Of a stretch of 64,000 nt of DNA, positions 22,640-32,670 are shown in pieces (position 1 is the first letter of the stretch; the number at the start of each line of letters is the position of its first letter). Where the stretch lies: positions 23,335,501-23,399,500 of the forward strand of contig NW_018343954.1 in NCBI RefSeq assembly GCF_002099425.1, in the 5' to 3' direction. The DNA is from Phascolarctos cinereus. Its lineage: Eukaryota; Chordata; Mammalia; Diprotodontia; Phascolarctidae. The notes beneath the pieces are model-generated. The model saw only the letters and a program-made list of their open reading frames with translations, was not told the origin of the DNA and ran no database searches. Both the position numbers and the translations under genes were made by a program.

Positions 22640-23110
22640 AGTGTCTCAAAGCAACTTCCAGAATGGGAAGCAAACTGCGGCCTTTAGCCGTGTACTAGAG
22701 AAAGTAGTCCTGGATTCAATGAGGACAACCCTAATATTGTGCCACAAGGAGAAACAAGAGCTGACTGATAGCTCTCTCATTCATACCCCAGAGAGGGATC
22801 ACAGATCCAGAGTGGAACGAGAAGCAGACCTGCGAATGAGGGTGGCCACCTCATTGCTGTGTCTAGGCAAGGAGAAGTCATTGGCCTATGTACTAGACAA
22901 CAATCATGAGTAGAAATAAGCAGCAGCTGCGTGTGTCTGATTCTGGACTGAGGCCTCCAATTCAACCCTCAGTCAAAGGGAGAGCTGGCAGTTCAGTTTT
23001 TCCCAATCTGCTCACTCTTCCAAATAGCTGATGGGGGCTTACAGCAGAAATATACTGGAGTTTCAACCAGGGAAAAACCTATCAATGTGTCATCTGAACT
23101 TAGACCAAGG
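22640..23110. other. No recognised feature
   Basis: GC-balanced sequence with a 90-codon open frame (22641-22913) that matches nothing I know. It might be an old LINE 5' UTR, but I cannot show this. Confidence 0.35.
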
Positions 23111-23114
23111 TCAG

Positions 23115-23420
23115 CAGCTTGTGCCCTTAAAGAACATTACACTCGAATAACCATGAACAACTAAGTTATTCTGAGTATTATAAATATTTAAATCAACTAC
23201 AAAGGACCTATGAAGGAAGATGCTTTTCACCTCTGGAGAAATAAATTATAAATAGAAGTATGCATAGTATGGTTTTATACATACACAGACATATATACAC
23301 TCACATGGTGTGAATCAGTGTGTGTGAAACAGTGGCCTTCTGTAGTGCAGAGCAGGAAGTGAGGGAGGGAGACAGTTGGGAACATAAAATGTAATAAAAA
23401 AAATAAATAAATATTAAAAA
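23115..23420 (+). mobile_element. L1-type 3' UTR variant with A-rich tail
   Basis: The words 'ggacctatgaaggaagatgc', 'cacctctggagaaataaatt' and 'gaagtatgcatagtatggtt', then AATAAA-rich sequence, match the 3' end of a marsupial L1 subfamily different from the one at 21.6 kb. Confidence 0.65.
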
Positions 23421-23459
23421 ATAATATAGCACTTAATACCTTGAGTTATCCATAGTAAA

Positions 23460-23745
23460 ACTAAAGTTAATACAAATCTGAATTAAACAAAATCATCATT
23501 TCTTCCAGAATTATAAAAAACCTGGCCCTACCACAAAGTCCCAATTAAAGAAGTAAGGCTAGAAGAATGAGTAAATAAATAATAACCTCCCACCATAAAA
23601 AAAAATATTATGGTGACAAAGACAACCAAGACACAAGCTTGGGAGAAGAAAATGACCAAAGTATCTACAAGGAAAACTACAAAAGAAAACATAGGTTTTA
23701 AGGAAAAAACTTGGAAGGATGCTTGGAATTCCTCTACTTAAAGAT
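23460..23745 (+). mobile_element. L1 ORF1 N-terminal piece
   Basis: Plus-strand words 'ctaccacaaagtcccaatta', 'aacctcccaccataaaaaaa', 'ggtgacaaagacaaccaaga' resemble the 5' UTR to ORF1 N-terminus of a marsupial L1. It translates as a lysine-rich stretch (TKTTKTQAWEKKMTKVSTRK). Confidence 0.5.
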
Positions 23746-23769
23746 TTCATGTAAAATTTCACATGTAAG

Positions 23770-24125
23770 ATTCTCTTCAGTTGTGTTAGGTATTCTTATT
23801 GATTATAAGCCCATATCTTTTGCCTTTTGGAATAACAGAGTCTAACTTCTCCATGTCTTTTTATCAGCGGTGGCTGCTAAATCTTGTGTAACCCCAACGG
23901 TGACACTTCAGGACTTGAACTCTTTCTTTTGGATCCTTGCTCTGTTTATTTCCCTGACCTAGAAGCTTTGTATTTTCATCGTAACATTCCGTGGAGTTTT
24001 CATTTGGGCCTTTCTTGAAGGAGGTAACCAAAAGATTCCTTCTATTGTCACTTCACTCTTTAGTTCCAATAGATCTGGACAATTTTCTTTCATTATTTCT
24101 TGACATATGATATCAAAGCTCTTTA
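23770..24125 (-). mobile_element. L1 ORF1 RRM/C-terminal piece, opposite orientation
   Basis: The plus strand shows reversed ORF1: 'ggtggctgctaaatcttgtg', 'cctgacctagaagctttgta', 'gtggagttttcatttgggcc', 'gacaattttctttcattatt'. It lies 25 bases from the plus-oriented ORF1 N-terminal piece. The two do not have the order expected of a twin-primed 5' inversion. Confidence 0.65.
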
Positions 24126-24498
24126 TTGGTAATGACATTCATATAACACTGTTTAACCAGATCTTATTAAGTCAGATTGTCTCAGAGTATAAAAGCCATT
24201 CATATTTTTATGGAGCACATTTGAAACATGAGTTACTAACCATGCAAAAACAAAGAGGCAAGCAAAAGAATACTAGGGAAAGGAGGTGAGTAGGGGTCCT
24301 ATCTGCCTGTAACACTCTTCACGTTGGTCTGTGATTGCACATGCAAGAAAAGAGAAAACAAATGAGAGGTGATCATGTGGGCACTCCGTCAAAAACAGGC
24401 CTAAACATACAAACCATTCAACAGAAAGATTTCTAGGTTTCTACAAAAAGACTCAATTGTGAAAGATAATATGTAAGGAAGACAGGTAAACTCTAATC

Positions 24499-24592
24499 CA
24501 GGCATGGGGAAGTTGCAGCCTTGAGGCCACATGTGGCCCTCTAGGTCCTCAGGTGTGACCCTCTGACTAAACCATTCAGTTCCCCACCCCTG
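24499..24592. mobile_element. Short deleted copy of the hAT-like MITE
   Basis: CAGGCATGGGGAAGTTGCAG, 'ccttgaggccacatgtggcc' and the end AGTTCCCCACCCCTG match 12050-12252. About half the element, including the palindrome centre, is gone. CTAATCCA (24493-24500) and CTAATCCT (24593-24600) flank or overlap its ends, consistent with an 8-bp hAT duplication. Confidence 0.75.
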
Positions 24593-24784
24593 CTAATCCT
24601 GTCTTAGTTTTAGGAGAGAGTGTTGATGATTAGATAAAGATTTTCATTTTCTACAGAAGCAATCCAATACCATACAGGAGGACAAGTATTCATACTAGAA
24701 GTATAAACTAAGCAAATACTATCCGTTGGTCAAACCAGAGAAGTATTGAGTTTATTAATGGAAATGCACCTAAAAAGGGAATGT

Positions 24785-25050
24785 AAGAAATAGCAGTTAG
24801 GTGGTTCAGTGGAGCACAGGACTCGTAATTGGAAAGACTTGAGTTCAGATCCTTTTTCAAATATTTACTGTGTGACCCTGACCAAGTCAACATTTCTGTG
24901 CCTCAGTTTCTTCATCTGTAAAATGGGAATATAATAGTACTTCCTTCATAGGGTTGTTGTGAAGTTTAATGAGTTAACCTATGGAAAGTGCTTTGCAAAC
25001 TTTAATGTGCTATAAAAATGCTAGTTATGATTATGGTTATCATCATTATT
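24785..25050 (+). repeat. CORE-SINE (MIR/Ther-1 type), full length
   Basis: Head 'agcagttaggtggttcagtg', CORE 'tttcttcatctgtaaaatgg', and tail 'tcatagggttgttgtgaagt', 'gaaagtgctttgcaaacttt', ending in ATT repeats. Confidence 0.8.
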
Positions 25051-25299
25051 ATTATCAAGCAACTATAGACCTTTAACACTGGGAACATAGGAAGTCTTCA
25101 AATATCCAAAGCACAATCATGCAGAAAGAGACATAGACTTTTGCTGCATTTCCCCAGAAACCAGAACGTCAACTAATGTGTGAAAGTTACAGGAAGATAA
25201 GTATTATTGGATCACTGTAAGAAAAATGTTTATTACATGGGGTAAAATAATGGTTTCTTCGTGATATGGAATCATCATGGTGTAACTAAGGTCTCCTGA

Positions 25300-25455
25300 A
25301 GACCAAAGACTTAGGTACACATCCAACTTCTGCTATTTACTATTTATTTGACCTTGGGCAAACGTTACTTAGTCTCATTTTTCTCATCTAAACAATGAAG
25401 AAATTGGACTAAATGATTTCCAAAATCCCTTCTAGCTCTATATACCATAATTCAG
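25300..25455 (+). repeat. MIR3-type SINE
   Basis: 'tatttgaccttgggcaaacg', then 'attggactaaatgatttcca' and 'aatcccttctagctctatat'. Confidence 0.75.
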
Positions 25456-25489
25456 TGTTATGAGTTTTCTTACACTGGAAATGCTCAAG

Positions 25490-25516
25490 TAGTAGAAGGT
25501 AACCTCCTTGAAGGAA

Positions 25517-25582
<66 letters not shown>

Positions 25583-25650
25583 CTTTTTATTTCTTATACA
25601 GTACCTGGTTTAATATGAGATGCTTAATAAATACCTGGCGACTAGATTGA
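25490..25650 (+). repeat. L2 3' end split by an (AT)29 tract
   Basis: 'aacctccttgaaggaaagga' and 'tacagtacctggtttaatat' are the two halves of an L2 3' terminus. A perfect AT run of about 58 bases lies between them (25522-25579). Confidence 0.75.
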
Positions 25651-25659
25651 TGGAAGTAG

Positions 25660-25770
25660 AAAATGAATGTCCATCTATTAGGGATTTTGTCTAACTGATC
25701 CTTGGATTAGACTGAACACTGAATAAGATGACCTCCAAAGTCTTTTATAACTCTAAGATTCTACTAAGGC
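25660..25770 (+). repeat. MIR3 tail fragment
   Basis: 'ataagatgacctccaaagtc' and 'ttttataactctaagattct' match the MIR3 tail. Confidence 0.55.
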
Positions 25771-27814
25771 ATGAAGCTCATGAATCTGAAAACGTGTCAT
25801 TTGGGGAGTGAAAGTAAGGATTTTAACAGCAGTCTCAAATCTAAGCATGATACAAAAAGTATTTTTAAAAAGAGAAGAGTAAAAAAAGAAAGAACAAGAA
25901 TGATTTTGCCCTAAAAGGCTTATTGATTTCAAATCAACGCCATCTGACTCTGCTTGTAAGTGCCTGCAGGGCTCAATATGCCCATTTCACTAATTTTAGA
26001 GTTAGCTTACACCATATGCAGCTAAGTATATTGCCAGGATTATCAAAGATAATGAAAAGTAGGAAAGCAGATATGAAAATGAAGATGTGAGAGGATATAG
26101 GGAAGAGATCATAAAGGGAGTGAGTATAGAACAAAAAAGAAAAACAGGGAAAACATCTGTGAATTTTAAAGGATAAAATTTGATAGAATTAAGAAGCAGA
26201 GGGTTGGGTGCAAGTTGAAAATGAGATGTATGAATGGGTTTGTGACAGCCAGCAACTGCTTTTCCAAAATCTGCATTTGGCTAGCAAGGACGTTTCTGAA
26301 CTTTCCCAAGACTAAGGTACAAAACTCAAAAAGCAAATAAAACAATAGCTTAGAACAGCTGCTTTAGACCAATTAGTTTTCATAAATAGCCATAAATAAA
26401 TTAATTAAAGATCCCTACAGAATGACAGCCCAAATGAATGTCTCCCAGAGAGGATAATTTTGAGACACTACATTGATAATAGCTCTAATGACCCCTTTCA
26501 CTCAGTGCATAACTCCAGAACTAGTTGGCAAATTATTGCATTTGTCACACTAGGCCATCTGCAGTGGTGGAAGTTCAGTCTTCCGTTCTTCTCCCTCCCC
26601 CCCCACCTCATCATTAATAGACTGCCCAGTGACAACCCTGCCTAATCAGAACACTGCTATGTGGACAGAAGTCTGAATTTGATTAAGAGAGAGGAAATGC
26701 ATTTCTGCACTCTTTGGAAAGGCAAAGTCTTAAAACCCACACTCCCCTTCAAGGATACAGTGAAGTGGTTTGGTAGGTGTGTGTATTTTTTTCCTTTTTT
26801 TTTTAGATGTAAAAGGTTTTGGAGACACATTTCTCTGCCTGAGCATAGGTCTCAACATATTTGGACCTTGTGTATTTCTGCATGATGGCCTGCTTAATTT
26901 ATTTCATGGATACACATGTATATGTATGTGTGTACATACATATATGTATGTGTGTGTGTGTGTGTGTGTATTTTTAACAATCTAGCACTCATTTTTAACT
27001 TTAGGGAAGGTGCTAACCATTAGCAAATGTGTGTGGTACATTCAGCCGACCTCATCACTTTCTTGTTTCATGCCCAAGGCTTAGCAGTTGGAGTTTCAAA
27101 ACAGCCAGCTTTAATGTCTCTGACTGACACAGAGTTTTTGCTTACTTTAAAGATTTTTTTTCCGCTAACTTTGCCTTTTTTTCATATTTTCCCCCATCCA
27201 TAATAACAAAGCTGCCTAAGCTCTTTTGTGGCTTAATAAATATTGTCATTTATTTCAACCCCAACATGGTATGGGGCGTTCTTCAAAGGGAAATGCTAAG
27301 CATGAAAAGAAGTCTGCTCGATGTACAGAGGTTCAGCTTTTTTAATCATTTTTATCCCTTGCATGTGTTTAAATGAGAAAAGATAATCCATTAAAATAAA
27401 AGGTGGAATTGTCAAGAAAAAAAAACCTGCTGGTGCATCTATAATTAAGCATTAGAAGAAACTGTTTCAACTGCATTATGGTAGCTATACAAACCAACAA
27501 AGACTCCTGACTCAAAGCAAAAGAGTGACATATTTTCTCACCTCACCCCATTGTTTCAGCAAAATTAAAAGTAAAATAAGCCCATGTTAAAAGACTAGTC
27601 TAAGCTCTGCTTGTCACAAAGTAAGCCAGAAGATAAATGATGCTGAGAAATAAAAATTCTCAGGTAGGCCAGTGGTCTCCATTTTTTTCTCATGCACCTA
27701 TGAGTTAAAAAAAAATCTGAACATATATTCATAATACATATGTTCCTGTACAAATAATTAATACACATTACAAAACTTACCTACATACACATGCACCATT
27801 AAAAAGGATAGCAT
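25771..27814. other. Repeat-poor AT-rich stretch
   Basis: About 2 kb without a nameable interspersed repeat apart from a TG/TA microsatellite (26920-26970). The part at 27040-27640 has many homeodomain-type words (GATAATCCATTA, ATAATTAAGCATT, CTTAATAAATATTG). It could be a conserved noncoding element, but only alignment could show that. Confidence 0.4.
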
Positions 27815-27925
27815 AAAGATGAAATAAGGTTTGATCCCAGCGAGATAATTGGGAGCCACTAGAGTTGATTAAATAAGGAATTGACATGGTTAGCCTTGAG
27901 CTTTAGAAAGAGACATGGAATTAGG
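27815..27925 (-). mobile_element. L2 LINE fragment
   Basis: 'ttgggagccactagagttga' and 'ggaattgacatggttagcct' match the reversed L2 ORF2 C-terminus. Confidence 0.6.
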
Positions 27926-28729
27926 GTAAAGATAAGTAGATCACAACCAATTCATACCTCTTTAGGTTGCGTTATGCACTCTTTCCCATCCAAAAAGTAA
28001 ATAGGTGTGGTAAGTGTGGTCTAACTTGACAGGCACTGCCCCAGTGAGCAGAGATCACCCACTGAGCAAGACATGCATTAGCAATAAGGTGATCTTGGGA
28101 ATCAGGGCATGAGGACTCTGAAATGGGGAGTGAAATATTGTCTGCATAACTCTCACTGGTGTCTGAGTCCCTATTAGATTATAACTCATCTGAGAGGCCA
28201 ACACCTCATATAAACATGGGAGGTCAATGATAGGAGGAGGCAGAGTAGGGGAAAGTTGAAACATAATAGGTGAAAGTCACACTGTCCTTGTGTTGATGTA
28301 AATCTCAGCATTGGGAGCCAAGATGGCAGAGTAAAAGCAGTGCCAAACCCCTCCAAATAACTGTAAAAAATGGCTCTAAACAAATTCTAGAGGAGCAGAA
28401 CCCACAAAAAGACAGACTGAAACAAATTTCCAACCCAAGACAATCTGGAAAGTTAGTAGAAAAGGTCTCTTGCACCGAGCTGGTAGAGGAGCACAGTTCA
28501 GCGTGGGCAGCGCCAGCAAACACCAGGCCTCAGCAAACCTGAAGTAGGCCTCAGGGGACTTAATCATGGGTAGCTGTGGTGGTTTCCAGACTTCTCAACC
28601 CACAAGCACCAAAGACAACTTAGAAGGTCACTAGGAAAAGTCTGTGACCACAGTGAGAGAGAAGCTTGGCCCAACACCAGTCCTCGAGCAGCCCTGGGAT
28701 GATGGCTGCTTCCAGAGCTCGGCTCACAG

Positions 28730-29415
28730 AAAATAGATCCAGGAGAGATAATTTAAAAATTATTGGACTATCTGAAAGCCACGATCAAAAAAAGAGGCTA
28801 GACATCATCTTTTGAGAAATTATCAGGGCAGCGAGGTGGCACAGTAGATAGAACACCAGCCCTGAAGTCAGGAGGACCTGAGTTCAAATCTGGCCTTAGA
28901 CCAAACACTTGACATTTACTAGTTGTGTGACTCTGGGCAAGTCACTTAACCCTAACTGCCTAAAAAACAAATTATCAAGAAAAACTGCCCTGATATTCTA
29001 GAACTAGAGGGTAAAATAGAAATTGAAAGAATCCACCAATCACCTCCTGAACGAGATCCCAAAAGGAAAACTGCCAGGAATATATTACAGTTAAATTCCA
29101 GAGTTCCCAGGTCAAGGAGAAAATATTGCAAGCATCCAGAAAGAAACAATTCAAGTATTGTGAAACACAATCAGGATAACACAAGATTTAGCAGCTTCTA
29201 CATTAAGGGACCACAGGGCTTGGAATTTGATATTCCACAGGGCAAAGGAGATAGGATTACAACCAAGAATCACCTACCCAGCAAAATTGAGTATAATCCT
29301 TCAGGGGGAAAAATGGAAATTCATTGAAATAGAGGACTTTCAAGCATTCTTGATGAAAAGACCAGAGCTGAATAGAAAATTTGCCTTTCAAATACAAGAC
29401 TCAAGAGAAGTATGA
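28730..29415 (+). pseudogene. L1 ORF1 RRM and C-terminal domain remnant
   Basis: Conceptual translation across the SINE gives RSRRDNLKIIGLSESHD, then IEIERIHQSPPERDPKR (RRM). In another frame it gives ITYPAKLSIILQGEKWKFIE followed by a D-F-Q-A-F-L motif (C-terminal domain; intact frame 29227-29415). These are the nucleic-acid-binding parts of ORF1p. The N-terminal coiled coil that trimerises the protein is absent, and the frame is broken by the SINE and small indels. Confidence 0.75.
28826..28968 (+). mobile_element. SINE1/WSINE1-type SINE nested in the HAL1-like element
   Basis: GGGCAGCGAGGTGGCACAGT to 'ctgcctaaaaaac'. AAATTATCA at 28817-28825 and at 28969-28977 is a perfect duplication. 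Removing the insert restores continuous ORF1-derived sequence, so the SINE is younger than its host element. Confidence 0.93.
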
Positions 29416-29552
29416 AAAGGTAAACAGGAGGGAGAAATCATAAGAGACTTATTAAAGTTGAACTGTTTACATTCCTACATGGAAAGATGATATTTTAAAT
29501 TCATGAGACCTTTGTCAGTATTAGGGCAATTGGAAGGAAAAATATATGGATG

Positions 29553-29604
<52 letters not shown>

Positions 29605-29614
29605 TATAGATAGA
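29553..29614. repeat. (GATA)n microsatellite
   Basis: About 12 perfect GATA units followed by a GATATATAGATAGA end. It lies in the 3' region of the HAL1-like element. Confidence 0.95.
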
Positions 29615-30219
29615 GGGTACAGGATAAGTTGAAGATAAAGGAGTGATATCAAAACAATAAAATTAAGGGGTGAGAAAGGATTATACTTGGAGAAGGAGAA
29701 AAGGAGAGGTAGAATGGGGTAAATTATCTCACATAGATGAGAAAAAGCTTTTACAGTGGGGGGGAAGTGAGGAAGGTGAGAGGGAATGAGTGAATCTTAT
29801 TCTCATCAGATTTGGCTTAAGAAGGGAATAACATACATACTCAATTGGGCATGGAAATCTCTTACCCTATAGGAAGATGGGGGGAAGGGAATAGGAAAGG
29901 AGGATGATAGAAGGGAGGACAGATTGGGGAAGGGGGTAATCAGAAGCAAACACTTCTGAGGAGGGACAGGGTCAAAAGAGAGAATAGAATAAACAGGGGG
30001 TGGGATAGGATGAAGGGAAATATAGTTTTTCACATGACTACTATGGAAATATTTTGCATGACTACCCATGTATCAAGTTGCTTGTCTTCTCAATGAGGGT
30101 GGGTGGGGAGGGAGGAAGTGAGAGAATTTGGAACCCAAAGTTTCAAAAACAAATGCTAAAAAGAGTTGTGCAAAGTTTGGGTAAAAAAAAAAAAAAGAAA
30201 AAGAAAATCCCATGATTGG

Positions 30220-32029
30220 CTATGATAGAGAGAGGACCATGTGACCCCTATTTCTAAGTTCTGATTGGTTTACCATACACAATCTTAGAGTATCTTAGCC
30301 CCTACTTTGGAAATCATAAATGTAGATAAATTAGACCACTCAATGTAAAATCTGTTATGATGGATGAGTCAATCATTAACTTGCTTCTCTAAACACTCCC
30401 TTACCATTTATTGCCTGTTCATCCCTAAAGTTTGAACAAGGGATCCTTTTCATTGATATGAGGTTTTTCATAAAATTTTCAGAGATGGGAAAGTGACCAC
30501 AGTTATTAATATTTTTGTCACCTTTTTTGGTAACAATAAATTTCAAAAAAACTTTAAGCCTCTAATATTCTTCCTAAAGAAATTCAAATTCCTAATGCTC
30601 TCAAAATTGTGTCATATGTAGCATTAATCTCTTTGTCTAATCCTTGGTCTGCTTTTCTGCTCTTTATTTTACTTAGTCTCTTTTCTGTTTCCTTCATGTA
30701 GCACCTTAGGGCTTGTGATATCAAAGTCCAAATATGATGGTCCTACTGTCTTTGAAATGTAACAACCTGTAACAACAATTAGCTTGTTTTAAGCCTCTTT
30801 ACAAAAGGTAAAAACATTTTTTAAAAAAAATCTTTACTTTTTATTTTTTTGCCTGTTGCCAGTTTTAGCTTTAATTTTTCTTGAAATGATGTTGTTCAGT
30901 TTGCTCTCTTACCAGAGTTCACTTAAATTTGTTTTCTTCTTTGACTTCGAATTCTTTCAGGAAGCGTAACTTATCACCATCCTTTTCTGTGAGCTCTTAC
31001 AAATGAGTTCATGCTGTAGGTAAGCGCTGCTGTTGGCTGCCATTAGAAATCAAGGTGATGTTAGTCAAGGCAACCATGAAGTGGTTTTTACATTCTGGTT
31101 GAATATCCAGAACCCCGCAGGGTTCAAAACTTATATAAAGTTATAGATGAAAAGCCAGCATGACACCAATAGAAGACTACCCTGGTATCTACAGGGGCTT
31201 AGCCAGGATCAGTAAAATGAGGTTTCTTGTTCTAAATTGCTGCTGGTTCTGGAGTGAGGAATGAGAGTCAGGGACACAGGGAACTTAATTCTAACTGTGC
31301 CATCCAGCAAGAGGCTAGGGAGGAGAGCATAATGCCTGGCATGGGTTTATGTACTTCTCCATAAAGCTGTATCGCGTTACCTCATTGTGGAATGGAAATA
31401 ACCCACAAGCTAAAAGATTCAGATTATTATCTTTAGTATACATATATCCAGGGGCCAAGGGTCACACTACTCAGACTGGTTTTCACCAGCCTATATTTTT
31501 ATTTTAAAATTTCAATGTAAACCTGTTTTTTTTTTTCTTGCTATTCTCCCTCTTCCACCCCCTTCCTGATTCATTTATTCTAGGTCTTTCCATCTGATAC
31601 CATCATCCCATTATGTTTAAATATGATGCGGTCACTGATTTATTCTCTGACACTGCCTAGTGACAATAATGTCATATTTTCACTTAGCTTTGTAAAAATA
31701 GAATTTTGTTTTTATAATTATCCTTTAGGGGGAAATAGGCATTTACATACATGCACATATATTTACATATATGTAGATTTACATATATGTGTGTATATAT
31801 TCAGTCATTCAAATAATAAGCAATACATGCATATATATTTAAAATAATACATAAATGTGTTAAAATATATAATATATTTAAATAATATATAAACCACATT
31901 TAAAAATAATATATCAATATATTTTCCATTTCCATCAGCATGCTTCCCCCAGGATAAGCTGATATTCAAATTTTCATCAACATGTTGACTGACTCAGTTT
32001 TTGATATTTAACATCTTCTCAACTGCCAT
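30220..32029. other. Mostly unassigned; AT-rich end
   Basis: No gene seen. 31740-31925 is a TATATA/ACATAT-rich low-complexity stretch. The remainder is unique-looking. Confidence 0.4.
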
Positions 32030-32350
32030 AGTGACCTCTCCCCTTTGAATAGGCAGCTAGAGATTGGAGCAGTAAACTCTTCCCTAAGCCTTCCTTTAAA
32101 GAGGGCTCAGATCAGAACTTCCAAGATAACTTCCCATTTTCCATCAGCTGGTCTGCTTGTTTTTTATTGGAGCTTCGTGCCTCCAGAGCCTCTTCTGCTT
32201 TACAATTTTCTTTTGTGTGTTGTCTTCTTCTATTAGATTGTCAGGTCTTTAAGAGCAGAGATTGTCTTTCTTTTTCTTATTTTACTTCAGCATTTCAATA
32301 GGATCTGGCATATAGTAGGCACTTAATAAATGTTTATTGAATTGAATTGA
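32030..32350 (+). mobile_element. L2 LINE 3' end
   Basis: 32235-32340 reads 'ttctattagattgtcaggtc', 'taagagcagagattgtcttt', 'ggcatatagtaggcacttaa', the L2 3' terminus, followed by (AATTG)n at 32337-32358. 32030-32230 is less certain. Confidence 0.7.
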
Positions 32351-32499
32351 ATTGAATAATATATAAATATATACTGTAGCAAGTAAGAATATTTAACATA
32401 TATTTAAAATATGTTAAATATATGTGTGAATTTATATCATAATCATATCATATCATGTCAAGTTACTTACTCCAGGTAATAGCCCTGAAACCATTTCAG

Positions 32500-32670
32500 G
32501 AGAATTTTTAATTAGGAGTCTTGGATTTGAATCTCCATTGTTGATTACCTGTATGACTTTGATCTAGTCATTTTACTTCTCATGGCCCCATTTTTGCCAT
32601 CTGTAAAATAAAGGTAGTAGACTAGATCTATAAGGTCACTTCCAGCTACAAAGCCTATGATGCTATAGTC
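32500..32670 (+). repeat. MIR3-type SINE
   Basis: 'tttgatctagtcattttact', 'atctgtaaaataaaggtagt' and 'aaggtcacttccagctacaa'. Confidence 0.75.

Larger units (their letters stand above)
28315..30204 (+). mobile_element. HAL1-like non-autonomous L1 (ORF1 sequence, no ORF2), full length with duplication
   Basis: The element begins GAGCCAAGATGGCAGAGTAA, a typical L1 5' end. It passes through about 0.4 kb of 5' UTR, joins the RRM part of ORF1 at about 28730, and continues through the ORF1 C-terminal domain to about 29415. A purine-rich 3' region with no ORF2 then leads to A14 at 30183-30196. AAATCTCAGCATTGG (28300-28314) and AAATCCCATGATTGG (30205-30219) flank it, 12 of 15 identical. The ORF1 coiled coil is missing. 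A SINE and a GATA tract lie inside. Half-L1 elements with ORF1 only are known in other mammals and depend on L1 machinery. The family assignment is inference. Confidence 0.75.

Noticed and set aside
22641-22913. 90-codon frame downstream of the L1
   Set aside because: No domain and no splice or start context. It sits in unassigned sequence next to LINE debris.
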